A DNA stretch of 64,000 nt from Deinococcus alpinitundrae (GCF_009982895.1 NZ_WXZL01000013.1:1-64000), one strand, 5' to 3'. Counted from the stretch's first letter, positions 17,426 to 28,008 are shown. Notes: generated by a model from the letters alone, not told the origin. Program-made: numbers and translations.

Positions 17426-18241
17426 ATGTCCACTGCCGATGCCACCCGCCCCACTGCCCTCGTCACCGGAGCCAGCGGCGGGATCGGTGAAGCCTTCGTC
17501 CGCCAGTTGGCCGCCCGCGGCGTTCACCTGATTCTGGTGGCCCGCAGCGCCGACAAACTCGAAGCGCTGGCCGCACAGATGCGCGCCGCGCACGGCATTC
17601 AGGCCAGCGTGATGGTGCAGGACTTGACGCTGCCGGGTGCGGCAGGGCAGCTTCAGGAACGGGTCAGCGCGGCAGGACTGACGGTCGACTTTCTGATCAA
17701 CAATGCTGGATTCGCCAGCTACGGGGAGTTTTACCAGTTGCCACTCGAACATGAGCTGGAGATGCTGCAAGTCAATATCGTGGCGCTGACCGAACTGACC
17801 CACCGCTTCTTGCCGGGTATGGTGCAGCGCGGGCGCGGGCGGGTGCTCAATGTGTCTAGCACCGCTGCTTTTATGCCAGGCCCCTTGATGGCGGTCTACT
17901 ACGCTTCCAAAGCCTATGTGCTGAGCTTTTCCGAGGCCCTCAGTGAAGAGTTGCGTGGCACCGGCGTGCAGGTCACGGCGCTGTGTCCGGGGCCGGTGGC
18001 ATCTGGGTTTCAGCAGCGTGCCCAGATGGAAGACAGCAAATTGCTCACCAGCAGCAGTCCGCTGCTCGCGCCGATACTCAGTGCCGAGGCGGTGGCGCGT
18101 GAAGGCCTGCAGGCGATGTTCGCGGGCCAGGCGGTCAAGGTGGTGGGCCGCCTCAACAAGCTGCAAACCCTCACCCCGCGCTGGATGCCGCGCGCAGTGG
18201 TACCGCGAATGGTCAAGCGGCTTCAGGAGCGCAGCCACTAA
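17426..18241 (+). CDS. Short-chain dehydrogenase/reductase
   Basis: A 271-residue classical SDR using NAD(P)H. Visible are the cofactor motif TGASGGIG (14-21), NNAG (92-95), the catalytic Ser in NVSST (about 144) and the Tyr-x3-Lys pair Tyr158/Lys162 in VYYASK. The body continues to a C-terminal region (LNKLQTLTPRWMPRAVVPRMVKRL) seen in SDRs acting on bulky or lipid substrates. The substrate is unknown. It is divergent from the TetR gene with shared control DNA, so it is likely induced by the compound the regulator senses. Confidence 0.92.
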   Translation: MSTADATRPTALVTGASGGIGEAFVRQLAARGVHLILVARSADKLEALAAQMRAAHGIQASVMVQDLTLPGAAGQLQERVSAAGLTVDFLINNAGFASYGEFYQLPLEHELEMLQVNIVALTELTHRFLPGMVQRGRGRVLNVSSTAAFMPGPLMAVYYASKAYVLSFSEALSEELRGTGVQVTALCPGPVASGFQQRAQMEDSKLLTSSSPLLAPILSAEAVAREGLQAMFAGQAVKVVGRLNKLQTLTPRWMPRAVVPRMVKRLQERSH

Positions 18242-18405
18242 AGCTTGACGGGGCCAGCGGTTACAGGGGCGAACGGATCGCCCGTCGCGACGCCGACAAG
18301 CCCACTGCCCTGGAACGCGAACCCAAGTTGCCTCACTGCGCCTTTGACCTGAAGCCCTTAGCCGCTGTCCAGGCTGCCCCAACGGATCAGCCGCTCAGGA
18401 GACGT

Positions 18406-18705
18406 GTGCTCATCATCGCCGGAACCGTCCGTATTCGCCCAGACCAGCGCGACGCCGCTGTTCGGCAGGCCCGTCAGATGGCACAGGCCACCCAGAGCGA
18501 GGTGGGCTGCTTGGCCTACACCTTCAGCGCCGACCTCACCGACCCTGAACTGTTTCACGTTTTCGAAGCGTGGCAGGGCGAAGCCGCGCCAGCCGAGCAC
18601 TTCCGAACGCCCCACATGGCCGAATTCAACCGCCGCCTGCCGGATTTGGTCGCCAGCGCCCCACAGCTTCAGCGTTACAGTGTGGCCTCGGTTCAGCCGT
18701 TCTAG
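18406..18705 (+). CDS. Antibiotic biosynthesis monooxygenase (ABM) domain protein
   Basis: A 99-residue dimeric alpha-beta barrel protein of the putative quinol monooxygenase type (VLIIAGTVRIRPDQRDAAVRQARQMAQATQSEVGCLAYTFSADLTDPELFHVFEAW, with HFRTPHMAEFN). The start is GTG 18406 with AGGAG (18397-18401) just upstream; the longer in-frame reading from 18328 lacks a ribosome site. It lies 165 bases after the SDR gene in the same direction and may be part of the same regulated unit. The substrate is not known. Confidence 0.85.
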   Translation: MLIIAGTVRIRPDQRDAAVRQARQMAQATQSEVGCLAYTFSADLTDPELFHVFEAWQGEAAPAEHFRTPHMAEFNRRLPDLVASAPQLQRYSVASVQPF

Positions 18706-18715
18706 TGCGGCGGCC

Positions 18716-19258
18716 CTATTTCAGCAGGTCCACAACCTGTCCGCCCGCTGCCTGGTAGCGCACCACGCCCAGGCCCGGCACGAAATAGCTGTACTGGGTG
18801 GAGGTGCCGCCGCCGCTGATTACGTCGCTGCGAATCAGCAGGGCGTTGAAGTTCCCGGCGCTCAGGCTCAGCGGTTCGTTGCCCATGACCCGGCTGCTGA
18901 GCTTGAGGCCGCCGCTGGCGCTCTCCCAGCGCTGCCCGAGCGTCAGCGGTGAGGACGGATACACCGTCAGCGGGGGGTTGTACCACACGACCTGCTTGCC
19001 GATGCGCACACCGCGCAGGTACACCCCGCCGCCCCGGTACTCAAGCAGGTCTTCCGAGACGGTCACGCCGCCGATCTGGTGGGCCGTCGGCGTCACGCTG
19101 ACACCCTTGACGGTGGTGGGCTGGCCGATCTGCTGGGTTTCGCCGCTGCTGTAGCGCCAGGTGGTCGAGGGCGTGCTGGGAAAGTAGCTGCCCGCCGCCA
19201 GCCCGCTGCTGGAGAGCAGGGAAACCAGCAGCGGAGCGAGGAGGGAGCCGCGTTTCAT
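18716..19258 (-). CDS. Exported hypothetical protein
   Basis: A 180-residue secreted protein. The signal peptide MKRGSLLAPLLVSLLSSSGLAAG is followed by a beta-rich body: YFPSTPSTTWRYSSGETQQ, EYRGGGVYLRGVRIGKQVVWYNPPL, and an end SYFVPGLGVVRYQAAGGQVVDLLK. The pattern (a measured amount, a threshold strand, final GLGVV) resembles small outer-surface proteins of unknown function common in Deinococcus. ATG 19258 is 7 bases after TAGACT (19271-19266), a leaderless start; residues predicted upstream are not translated. I do not know the role. Confidence 0.7.
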   Translation of the reverse strand: MKRGSLLAPLLVSLLSSSGLAAGSYFPSTPSTTWRYSSGETQQIGQPTTVKGVSVTPTAHQIGGVTVSEDLLEYRGGGVYLRGVRIGKQVVWYNPPLTVYPSSPLTLGQRWESASGGLKLSSRVMGNEPLSLSAGNFNALLIRSDVISGGGTSTQYSYFVPGLGVVRYQAAGGQVVDLLK

Positions 19259-19316
19259 CACGCCCAGTCTAGCCGGGCGGTTCTGACGGCAGATGCACAA
19301 AAGGCGGCGGCGCGCT

Positions 19317-20108
19317 TTACTCCTGATCGCGTCCGAGTTCGGCACTGCGCAGCGTGGCGGCCACCACCGTGCTGATCAGCGCGCCGCGCACGCCGCTGCC
19401 TTCCAGCACTTCCAGGCCCGCGATGGTGGTGCCGCCGGGGCTGGAGACCTCGTCCTTGAGCATCCCCGGATGCGCCCGCTCCAAGAGAAGACCGCCGCTG
19501 GTGCTCATGACCCGTGCGGCGAGTTCGTGGGCCAGCGCGCGCGGCAGCCCCATGCGGACGCCGCCGTCGGCCAGCGCCTCGGCTATCACCGCCAGGTAGC
19601 CGGGGCCGGAGCCAGTGAGGCCGGTAAAGGCATTGAACAGGTGCTCGGGCAGATTGTAGACCTGGCCCACCGCACCGAAAATCTCGTGGGCGTAGGGCAT
19701 GTCGCCGCCGCGCTGGGCTTCGTCCAGGCCAGTGATGGCGGTCTGTGACTGGCCGATGGTGGCTCCCAGGTTGGGCATCACCCGCACCACCCGCTCGGTA
19801 CGCAACCGCCGCGCCAGGGTGGCCACGCTGACGCCCGCCATGGTGCTGATGTAGCCGGTGTCGGGCTGGGCCAGCCATTCGCTCGCCTCGGGAAACACGC
19901 GCGGCTGCAAGCTGATCAGCACCCGCTCGGCCCCACCGAGGTCACCCACCGGCAGCACCGGAGTGCCCAGGCGCTCGGCGATCATGTCCAGCCGCGCCGC
20001 GTTGGTGTCCATGATGCCGATCTCGTCCGGGTGCAGCAGTCCGCGCCGCATGACGCCTTCCAGAATCGCCAGCCCCAGTTTTCCCACGCCCACGATGGCC
20101 AGTTTCAT
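19317..20108 (-). CDS. proC: Pyrroline-5-carboxylate reductase
   Basis: A 263-residue enzyme that makes proline from pyrroline-5-carboxylate with NAD(P)H. It shows the Rossmann start [35 protein letters not shown], the family signature [30 protein letters not shown], and the end [18 protein letters not shown] 20108 is 7 bases after TATACT (20121-20116), a leaderless start. It is divergent from prmA with about 75 bases between the two -10 boxes. Confidence 0.95.
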   Translation of the reverse strand: MKLAIVGVGKLGLAILEGVMRRGLLHPDEIGIMDTNAARLDMIAERLGTPVLPVGDLGGAERVLISLQPRVFPEASEWLAQPDTGYISTMAGVSVATLARRLRTERVVRVMPNLGATIGQSQTAITGLDEAQRGGDMPYAHEIFGAVGQVYNLPEHLFNAFTGLTGSGPGYLAVIAEALADGGVRMGLPRALAHELAARVMSTSGGLLLERAHPGMLKDEVSSPGGTTIAGLEVLEGSGVRGALISTVVAATLRSAELGRDQE

Positions 20109-20209
20109 GCCCGGCAGTATAGAGGCCGCTCCAGGCCGCACAGAACCGGAGAACAGACAAGGCGAAGGCGGCACGCCCGCAGGTGTGAGACCTTGCTAGC
20201 ATGTCCGGC

Positions 20210-21043
20210 ATGCTGGTGTATGTCTTGCCCGGAACCCTGGAAACCCGTGAAGCCGACCTCGATACCCTGTGGGAAGCCGGGGCGACGGGCCTGGAGGAGC
20301 GTGCCGGAATGTTGCGCGCTTACTTCGACACCCCCGCCGACCTCACGCTCGACGGCGAATGGACCGACGAACCCGACCAGGACTGGCAGGCCGACTGGAA
20401 AAAGGGGTTGACGCCCGTGACGGCGGGCCGCTTTACCATCACCCCCTCGTGGCTGGCCGACGAGGTGCCGCCCAGCCAGATCCCGCTGCTGATCGACCCC
20501 GGCATGGCCTTCGGGACCGGGCACCACGCCACCACCCGGCTGGCGGTGGAGGCGCTCGGGCAGCTCGATCTGGCGGGCCGCCGGGTGCTGGATGTCGGCA
20601 GCGGCAGCGGGGTGCTGGCCCTGGCCGCGGCCCTGGGCGGGGCCGAGCGGGTGCTGGGCCTCGACATCGACCCGGTGACGCTGCCCGCCGCCATCGAAAA
20701 CGCCCAGCTCAACGGCCTGAAGGCTTTTCCCGGAACGCCCGCCCGCTTCGAGACACTTGGCGGCAGCCTGAGCTTCGCGGTGGGCAGCCTCGATCCTGAC
20801 GACCTCGATGACACAGGCGAACCCGAATATGACGTGCTGGTCGCCAATCTGTTTGCCGAGCTGCACGACCTGCTGGCCGGAGCCTACCGCGCCGTGCTGC
20901 GCCCCGATTCGCCACTGATTCTGACCGGCATTCTGCAAGACCGTCTGCCGCTGGTACGCGCCGCCCTGGCCCGCGAGAGCTTCACCCAGGTTAGCGAGAC
21001 GCTCGACGGGGAGTGGGTGCTGATCACGGCCCGCTCCAGCTGA
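20210..21043 (+). CDS. prmA: Ribosomal protein L11 methyltransferase
   Basis: A 277-residue SAM-dependent enzyme that trimethylates ribosomal protein L11. PrmA-type N-terminal domain (about 1-90), then [18 protein letters not shown], motif [31 protein letters not shown] and the active segment VANLFAEL. I choose ATG 20210 rather than 20201: TAGCAT (20197-20202) lies exactly 7 bases before it, and its last two bases overlap the earlier ATG. Its stop overlaps the rsmE start by one base, so the two methyltransferases form one operon. Confidence 0.94.
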   Translation: MLVYVLPGTLETREADLDTLWEAGATGLEERAGMLRAYFDTPADLTLDGEWTDEPDQDWQADWKKGLTPVTAGRFTITPSWLADEVPPSQIPLLIDPGMAFGTGHHATTRLAVEALGQLDLAGRRVLDVGSGSGVLALAAALGGAERVLGLDIDPVTLPAAIENAQLNGLKAFPGTPARFETLGGSLSFAVGSLDPDDLDDTGEPEYDVLVANLFAELHDLLAGAYRAVLRPDSPLILTGILQDRLPLVRAALARESFTQVSETLDGEWVLITARSS

Positions 21044-21741
21044 TGGCGCGGCACCAGCACCGCGTCAGGGTGGACGCACTCGCCGCGCAGATGAGCCTGA
21101 ATGCCGCCGAGATCAAGCACCTTCAGGTGATGCGGGTCCGCTCCGGCGACAGTGTGTTGGTCTTCGACGGCCGGGGCGCAGCGGGCGAGGCCGAGCTGAC
21201 GCAGCTCGACGCCTTCGGTGCCCGTCTGAAGCTGCTGGGCCGGACGGAAACCAGCACCGAGTATCCACAGCCGGTCACGCTGGGCATCGCGCTGCTCAAA
21301 GGTGACAAGCTCAGCGACGTGGTGCGGGCGGCCACCGAGCTGGGCGTGGCGCACTTCCAGCTGCTTCAGACCCGTTACGCCGACGTGCCGGACATCGGCG
21401 AGAACAAGCTCACGCGCCTGCGCCGGATCGCCGAGGAAGCCGCCAAGCAGTCGCAACGCTCGGTCGTGCCGGAGATCGCGCCGCCCATGCCGCTGGCGCA
21501 GTTTCGCCCAGGGGGGCAGGTCTTTTATGCCCACCCCGGCAGCCCGGCCCGGCTCCTGGACGAGTTGACTTGGTACTCACCGCTGACACTTATCAGCGGC
21601 CCCGAGGGCGGGTTCTCGCCGGAAGACCTGGTGCAGCTCGGCCTGGCTGGGGCAGCAGGGGTGACGCTCGGTCCCCGTATATTGCGCGCCGAGACTGCGC
21701 CGATGGCCCTGCTGGGAGCGCTGGCGGCCAGTGGAGTCTGA
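21043..21741 (+). CDS. rsmE: 16S rRNA (uracil1498-N3)-methyltransferase
   Basis: A 232-residue SPOUT methyltransferase of normal length. N-terminal PUA-like domain (HRVRVDALAAQ...LNAAEIKHLQVMRVRSGDSVLVFDGRG) and trefoil-knot domain with LLKGDKLSDVVRAATELGV, LISGPEGGFSPEDL and LGPRILRAETAP. The ATG at 21043 overlaps the prmA TGA by one base, which implies coupled translation. It modifies U1498 of the 30S subunit near the decoding site. Confidence 0.93.
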   Translation: MARHQHRVRVDALAAQMSLNAAEIKHLQVMRVRSGDSVLVFDGRGAAGEAELTQLDAFGARLKLLGRTETSTEYPQPVTLGIALLKGDKLSDVVRAATELGVAHFQLLQTRYADVPDIGENKLTRLRRIAEEAAKQSQRSVVPEIAPPMPLAQFRPGGQVFYAHPGSPARLLDELTWYSPLTLISGPEGGFSPEDLVQLGLAGAAGVTLGPRILRAETAPMALLGALAASGV

Positions 21742-21769
21742 GCGGCCCGCGTTTGCTACCCTGACAGGT

Positions 21770-22177
21770 ATGGATAAGCCCGTACTCGCCCGTCTCAACC
21801 GGGTCATGGAACTGCGTGAGGAGGTCGAAACCCTGGCGTCAGGCGGCCCCTACACGCTCGACGCCGACTGGCTCAGCTCCGGCACTCACCTGACCCTGGT
21901 GGCCGATGTGCCGGGCTGCTTGCCCGAGAGTCTGACCCTGGAAGACGACGGCGAGGCGGTGACGCTCAGCGGTGAGCGCAGCGCCCTGCCGGACGATCAG
22001 GACGCGCTGCACCGCGAGCGTCGCACCGGACGCTTCACGCGCCGCCTGCCGTTTCCGGTGCCGGTACTGGCCCAGAGCGGCGAGGCCAGTCTGGTGGCCG
22101 GGGTGCTGAGTGTGCGCTTCGAGAAGGTCAACAAGACCATCGAGGCGCATACGGAAGAACCACAGCCGCAGCGCTGA
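21770..22177 (+). CDS. Hsp20/alpha-crystallin family small heat-shock protein
   Basis: A 135-residue protein with an alpha-crystallin domain at about 35-120: THLTLVADVPGCLPESLTLEDDGEAVTLSGERS, RTGRFTRRLPFPVPV and a degenerate GVLSVRFEK (for G-V-L-x-I/V). Such proteins hold unfolding clients in an ATP-independent way. The N-terminal arm is short. ATG 21770 is 7 bases after TACCCT (21757-21762), a leaderless start, so it has its own promoter although it follows rsmE by 28 bases. No heat-shock inverted repeat (CIRCE or HAIR) is visible. Confidence 0.85.
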   Translation: MDKPVLARLNRVMELREEVETLASGGPYTLDADWLSSGTHLTLVADVPGCLPESLTLEDDGEAVTLSGERSALPDDQDALHRERRTGRFTRRLPFPVPVLAQSGEASLVAGVLSVRFEKVNKTIEAHTEEPQPQR

Positions 22178-22257
22178 GGTGCTGGGCGGTTTGGCTTAGG
22201 GCGGGCTGGGCCGGGTGGCCGATGTGGGCGTATTTTTCTGCCCTTTACAGTGCGGGC

Positions 22258-23061
22258 ATGACCCTTCCTCTGCACCTTGAGCGCGCCTTCGCCCGGCTGA
22301 ACATGCGGGTTCACAGCATGAGCGCCCCGGTGCGGCGTGCGGCAGCCTCCAGCTTCAACCTGGACATCGCCACCGATCGGCACGGCGAGTATTTCGAAGT
22401 TCGGCTCCCGGAGCAGTCCCAGCCCGAACTGCTGACGCTGGACGTCTGGCCCGATCTGCGCCAGCTTTTGCTGATGGCCCGCACCGACGGGCGCAAGGGC
22501 AAGTTTCTGTGCGGTTTCGACGAGCGCCACCTGTTCACCGCCGCCGTGCCGGGTCCGGGGGTACGCGACGTGCCGGGTGCCATGCAGGCGCTTAAGCCCG
22601 CCGCCGTGCTGACTAGCGAGGAGCATGCCCATCTGCGAACCAGTGCCCGCCTGCGCCGCCGCAACGCCGCTTTCGTGCGCCAGGGCGAGTGGTTTTTCGT
22701 GCCGCAGCCGGAATTGATCGTCTTGCCCGAACGGGTGCGCCGCAACGAGCCGCTCTCGCGCGGTGCGGGCAGCAAGACGCATGTGTGCGCCGAGGCCGCT
22801 CGGGTCGGCGGCGAGCCGGTGATGGTCTGCTCCAGGTTTCCCAGCGGCGTGCCGCTCGCCCGTTACCTGCAACTGGTGCGGTCCTCGGCCCTGGTGATGA
22901 CCTGGCACTGGCAGCAGATGACCCGCAACCCAGAGCTGTACGTGCGCGGCGAGGTGCGTCACAAGGACCACGCCACGCTGACGCTGCCCACTTGGCACCG
23001 GGTGCTGATGAACACCGAGAACGAGGCGGCGGGGCGGCGGACGGTGGCGTTTCTGGACTGA
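22258..23061 (+). CDS. Hypothetical protein, 267 residues
   Basis: A cytosolic-looking protein without signal or membrane helices. Conserved-looking blocks are VRRAAASSFNLDIATDRHGEYFEVRLP, KGKFLCGFDERHLFTAAVP, RRRNAAFVRQGEWFFVPQPEL and, near the end, YVRGEVRHKDHATLTLPTWHRVLMNTE. The phrases RQGEWFFVP and V(R/S)HxDHxTLxLxxWHR are ones I associate with a family of unknown function in actinobacteria and phages; the match is from memory and unproven. The His/Asp/Trp-rich end could be an active site. ATG 22258 is 6 bases after TACAGT (22246-22251), a leaderless start. Confidence 0.65.
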   Translation: MTLPLHLERAFARLNMRVHSMSAPVRRAAASSFNLDIATDRHGEYFEVRLPEQSQPELLTLDVWPDLRQLLLMARTDGRKGKFLCGFDERHLFTAAVPGPGVRDVPGAMQALKPAAVLTSEEHAHLRTSARLRRRNAAFVRQGEWFFVPQPELIVLPERVRRNEPLSRGAGSKTHVCAEAARVGGEPVMVCSRFPSGVPLARYLQLVRSSALVMTWHWQQMTRNPELYVRGEVRHKDHATLTLPTWHRVLMNTENEAAGRRTVAFLD

Positions 23062-23087
23062 AGGGCGGCTTGCCCGCTGCGGCTTGG

Positions 23088-23093
23088 TATACT
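23088..23093 (+). promoter_or_regulatory. -10 box of the purH promoter
   Basis: TATACT about 10 bases ahead of the first paired base of the riboswitch. A clear -35 at 17 bases is not seen. Confidence 0.6.
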
Positions 23094-23103
23094 TTCCCCG
23101 AGC

Positions 23104-23183
23104 GCTGCGGCGACTGGCGCTGAACGTGGGGGCCACCACGGGGAAGCCGCAGCTTTTTTGACCAGATCGCACGCCTGGGTCGG
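23104..23183 (+). promoter_or_regulatory. ZTP (pfl-type) riboswitch controlling purH
   Basis: The leader matches the ZMP/ZTP aptamer: P1 stem GCTGCGGC (23104-23111) with GCCGCAGC (23146-23153), the conserved GACTGGCG (23112-23119), P2 GTGG/CCAC (23126-23136), CCACGGGGA-AGC, and the second conserved segment CGCACGCCTGGG (23169-23180). It precedes purH, whose substrate is ZMP (AICAR), the ligand of this class. Unusually, the linker between the two conserved halves begins with six T residues directly after the P1 stem. Confidence 0.88.
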
Positions 23184-23242
23184 ACTGTACCGTTACCTCC
23201 ATCAGGAAGGCGGGGCGTCCAGCTCTTCACCCAGGAGACCGC

Positions 23243-24825
<1,583 letters not shown>

Positions 24826-24826
<1 letters not shown>

Positions 24827-25668
24827 TGCAGCTGCTTGGCAGACCCCTGGCGGCCAGCGTCACGGCAGAGGTGCGCCAGCGGCTTTCGCGGCTCGGCTTT
24901 TCGCCGCACCTGGTCAGCGTGGTGGCCTCGGGCGACCCGGCCACCCTGGTGTATGTGGAGAGCAAGCGCCGTCAGGCCGAGAAACTTGGCGTGCGCCTGA
25001 GTGTGCAGGACCTCGGCGCTGGGGTGTCGCAGGACGACTTGCATGCGGCCCTGCATCAGCTCTCGCAAGACGACAGCGTGCAGGGCATCGTGCTGGAGTT
25101 GCCGCTGGCCCCGCACCTCGACCCGGACGCGGCGCTGCGGCGCATCGCTCACCCCAAGGACGTGGAGGGACTGACCCCGGCCAACCTGGCCCTCGTCTCG
25201 GCGGGCCGCGAGGCCGAGGCGCTGCTGCCGCCTACCCCGCGCAGCGTGCGCTTCTTGCTGCGTGAGGCGCTGGACCTCTCGGGAGCGCGCATCGCGGTGA
25301 TCGGGCCGGGGCGCACGGTGGGCCGCCCGCTCACATGGATGCTGAACAACCGCCAGGCGACGGTGACGCTGTGCAATGAGTTCACCCGAGGTCTAAGCGA
25401 GGTGCTGGCCCCGCAGGACGCGGTGGTGGTGGCGGTGGGCCTGGCCGGATTGCTGCGGCCCGAACATGTGCAGCCGCACCACGTCGTCATTGACGCGGGC
25501 ATCAACGTCACGGCGTCCGGCGTGGTCGGTGACGTCGACCCGGCAGTCTGGCCGCTCGTTCGCGCCCATACCCCGGTGCCCGGCGGGGTCGGCCCGCTCA
25601 CCAGCGCCCTGATGTTTCAGAACCTGGTGCGGGCGGTGCGGCTGCAAAGAGGGGAGACGGTGGAGTGA
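24826..25668 (+). CDS. folD: Methylene-THF dehydrogenase / cyclohydrolase
   Basis: A 280-residue bifunctional enzyme making 10-formyl-THF from 5,10-methylene-THF. The active-site [14 protein letters not shown] (Tyr and Lys), the [12 protein letters not shown] strand, PKDVEGL, the cofactor segment [16 protein letters not shown] and the end [18 protein letters not shown] are all in place. ATG 24826 overlaps the purH TGA by one base, so both genes share the riboswitch-controlled transcript. It supplies the one-carbon donor for PurH. Confidence 0.95.
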
Positions 25669-25686
25669 GCCGGGCATAATCGGCAA

Positions 25687-26070
25687 ATGTCCACTTCAAC
25701 CCGGCGTCTCGGCAACGACCCTTCGAGCTTGTTGCTGGCGGCCATTTTCGTTGCCGCCGGAGCGCTGCACCTTCTGCGGCCCCGCGTGTTCGATTCGATT
25801 GTGCCGCCGTATGTGCCGATGCCGCCGCGTGCCGCCACCCTGATCAGCGGCGCGGCGGAACTGGCGGGCGGACTGGGCCTGCTGCACCCCGCCACCCGTC
25901 CGGCGGCCCGCTGGGGACTGCTGGCCCTGCTGCTGGCAGTGTTTCCCGCCAATGTGCAGATGGCCCTTGAGCCGGAGAAGTTTGTGCCGATTCCCGCCTG
26001 GGCGTTGTGGGCACGCCTGCCGCTTCAGCCGCTGCTGATGCTCTGGGTGTGGCGGGCTGGGCGGCGGTGA
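25687..26070 (+). CDS. DoxX-like membrane protein
   Basis: A 127-residue inner-membrane protein with about four helices (LLLAAIFVAAGALHLL, AATLISGAAELAGGLGLL, WGLLALLLAVFPANVQMAL, LPLQPLLMLWVWRAG), in the pattern of DoxX/DUF6 small membrane proteins, with HLLRPRVFDSIVPPYVP after the first helix. The function is unknown. ATG 25687 is 6 bases after CATAAT (25675-25680), a leaderless start. The next gene begins in its stop (GTGA). Confidence 0.75.
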   Translation: MSTSTRRLGNDPSSLLLAAIFVAAGALHLLRPRVFDSIVPPYVPMPPRAATLISGAAELAGGLGLLHPATRPAARWGLLALLLAVFPANVQMALEPEKFVPIPAWALWARLPLQPLLMLWVWRAGRR

Positions 26071-27084
26071 GCGGCGCAGCGATTGCCGAGGCAGAGCTGC
26101 GCCGCTCGCTGGGCGATTATCTGGAGCGTGGCAGACCGGACGGCGTCTTCGCGACCCACTGGACGGGTCCCGGCACGGTGAAAGAGCTGGGCCAGCTCGA
26201 AGCGCCGGAACTCCAGCTCGACCTGCTGCCGGACCCGCCGATGCCCGGGCAACTCGGGGCGCTCACCGAGCTGGGCTACCGGCCCACGCCCGACGCCCGG
26301 CAGTGGGTTCACCTGGATGGATGGACGTTACGGCTGAGCGATCTGGGCGCGCTGGATTCACTTAACCTTCAAGCCCTCACGAACCACCTGGCGGGCGACC
26401 ACGCGGCCCGAGAGCGCTACCTCAGCGTCTACCGGGCACGGGGACGCGCCGAGGCCGGAGGCCGATGCCCAGCTCTGGCCCCAAGCGCTGGCGGCCACCT
26501 TGCAGCGTCAGGGTTCTGGGCCGGTGGCGGCGTTGGCCGACCTTTTCTCAGCCTTGCCCTTTGCCTGGATGGTCGCCAGTGGCTGGGCGCTGGAACTGCA
26601 CCTCGGCCAGCGCACGCGCCTGCACCACGACCTCGACGTGGTGCTGCCGACAGCCGCCCAGCCGCACCTGCACGCACTCCTCTCACCCGACTGGCGCTTG
26701 GACGCCTGCGTGAACGGTACCTACCATGCCTGGGACGGGCAAGCCTTCGACGGTTTTCAGGTTCACGCCCGCCGCCAGGGCTGGCCGATGCTCGACCTGA
26801 TGTTCGGCGGTGTAACCAACCAACGCTGGGAGTACCGCCGCGACCCTGCCCTGACCCTGCCGCTGGAGCGGGCCAGACGCCACTCGCCGCAGGGCTGGCC
26901 CTACCTCACGCCGGAAGCGGTGCTGCTGTTCAAGGCGGGCCGCCCCGGCAGCGTGCCCAGAGGCAAGGATGTCGCCGACTTCCAGCGGGTGCGGCCAGAT
27001 TTGGATACCGAAGCGCGGACCTGGCTCAAAGCCTCGCTGCGCCGCGTTCACGGCGATCACCCCTGGCTCGAAGCGTTGGGGTGA
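26067..27084 (+). pseudogene. GrpB-like plus nucleotidyltransferase fusion, frameshifted by a 7-bp duplication
   Basis: Frame 1 from GTG 26067 (overlapping the DoxX stop) encodes a GrpB-like N-terminal half (LDLLPDPPMPGQLGALTELGYRP...HAARERYLSVYRARGRAEA). The frame that continues sensibly is the next one: DAQLWPQALAATLQRQGSGPVAALADLF, then WMVASGWALELHLGQRTRLHHDLDVVLP, an aminoglycoside-nucleotidyltransferase-like signature, to a stop at 27082-27084. At the joint, GAGGCCG stands twice in tandem (26451-26457, 26458-26464). Removing one copy restores one frame of 336 codons. So the gene is probably recently broken, or the copy number varies; a sequencing error is also possible. Confidence 0.75.
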
Positions 27085-27310
27085 CTGGGCCAGGGCGAAC
27101 CGAATTGGATTGACGGGATCAAGTTCTATACCGGCACATCGGCGCTGAGCTGCTCGGGCGGCAACCGCAGCCGGGTGATCAGCAGGCTGTTGAGCGCTCC
27201 GATCACAACGTCACCTGTACAGGGTCTGCCCGCTGGTCGGAGTCCACCAGTTCTCAAAACCAATTCACTCGGCGTCCGTGTCCGATCAGCGTGGCGCTAG
27301 ACTGTCAGAT
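27085..27310. other. Intergenic stretch with a possible gene remnant on the minus strand
   Basis: Between the broken gene and the HD-domain gene. On the minus strand about 27126-27230 reads GDVVIGALNSLLITRLRLPP and ends in TAG at 27126-27128. No start or ribosome site is convincing. It may be the tail of a lost gene. Otherwise nothing is seen except the TAGACT box of the next gene (27298-27303). Confidence 0.3.
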
Positions 27311-27901
27311 GTGTTTGGGCGCTCGCTTCTTCAAACGGTCGTGTCTTTTCTGGCCCCGGTTTCTTCGCCCCGGGCTTCTTTCACACCGTTGCCGGATCAC
27401 TCTTCCCTGAGTCCCGGACCGCAGAAATCGGGTCACCTGCCTGGCAAGCTCCGGCGGCTGTCGCGGAGCATTCATGCCAGCCAGGCGCGGCCCGAAGACG
27501 GCTGGGCGCTGACACAGCTGACACCTGCCGAGGCGCGGCTGTACCTGGGTATGGACGCCCGTGACCGCGAACACGCTTGCCGGGTCACGCGGGCGCTGTT
27601 GGCGGCCTCCCCCCAGGCCAGCCCAGCACTCAAGGCGGCGGCACTGCTGCACGACTGCGGCAAGTCCGTGCGGCCCTACCGGGTACATGAGCGGGTGCTG
27701 GTGGGTCTGGTACCGGGCCGCCTGGCGCGTCTGCTGCCGTTCGGAGCGCTGTACGTGCGCGGCGCTCACCCACTGCTCGGTGCTGAACTGCTGCGGCACG
27801 TCGGTGGTCGGGTCAGGGTGGCCGAACTCATCGAGCGCCACCACAGGCCCGGCGGCGACGCCGAGGCCGCGTTGCTGCACCGCTTCGACGAGCTGGAATA
27901 G
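27311..27901 (+). CDS. HD-domain protein
   Basis: A 196-residue protein. A Pro/Ser-rich N-terminal 50 residues lead to an HD phosphohydrolase-like core: REHACRVTRALLAASP, LKAAALLHDCGKS (His-Asp pair) and LLGAELLRHVGGRVRVAELIERHHRPGGD (further metal-ligand candidates). HD proteins hydrolyse phosphates on nucleotides; the substrate is not known. GTG 27311 is 7 bases after TAGACT (27298-27303), so it is leaderless. Confidence 0.8.
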   Translation: MFGRSLLQTVVSFLAPVSSPRASFTPLPDHSSLSPGPQKSGHLPGKLRRLSRSIHASQARPEDGWALTQLTPAEARLYLGMDARDREHACRVTRALLAASPQASPALKAAALLHDCGKSVRPYRVHERVLVGLVPGRLARLLPFGALYVRGAHPLLGAELLRHVGGRVRVAELIERHHRPGGDAEAALLHRFDELE

Positions 27902-28008
27902 ATGCGCTGCAAGAGTCGAGTCGGAAGGGTACAGCTGCCCTCTCAATCTTTCCTTCATTTTTAGCCCTGTTTCACCCCACCTCGCTGCTGGGCCGTTACG
28001 CTCGGGGT

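Noticed and set aside
20201..20209. ATG at 20201 as the prmA start
   Set aside because: It overlaps the TAGCAT box; ATG 20210 fits the 7-base leaderless spacing found in other genes.
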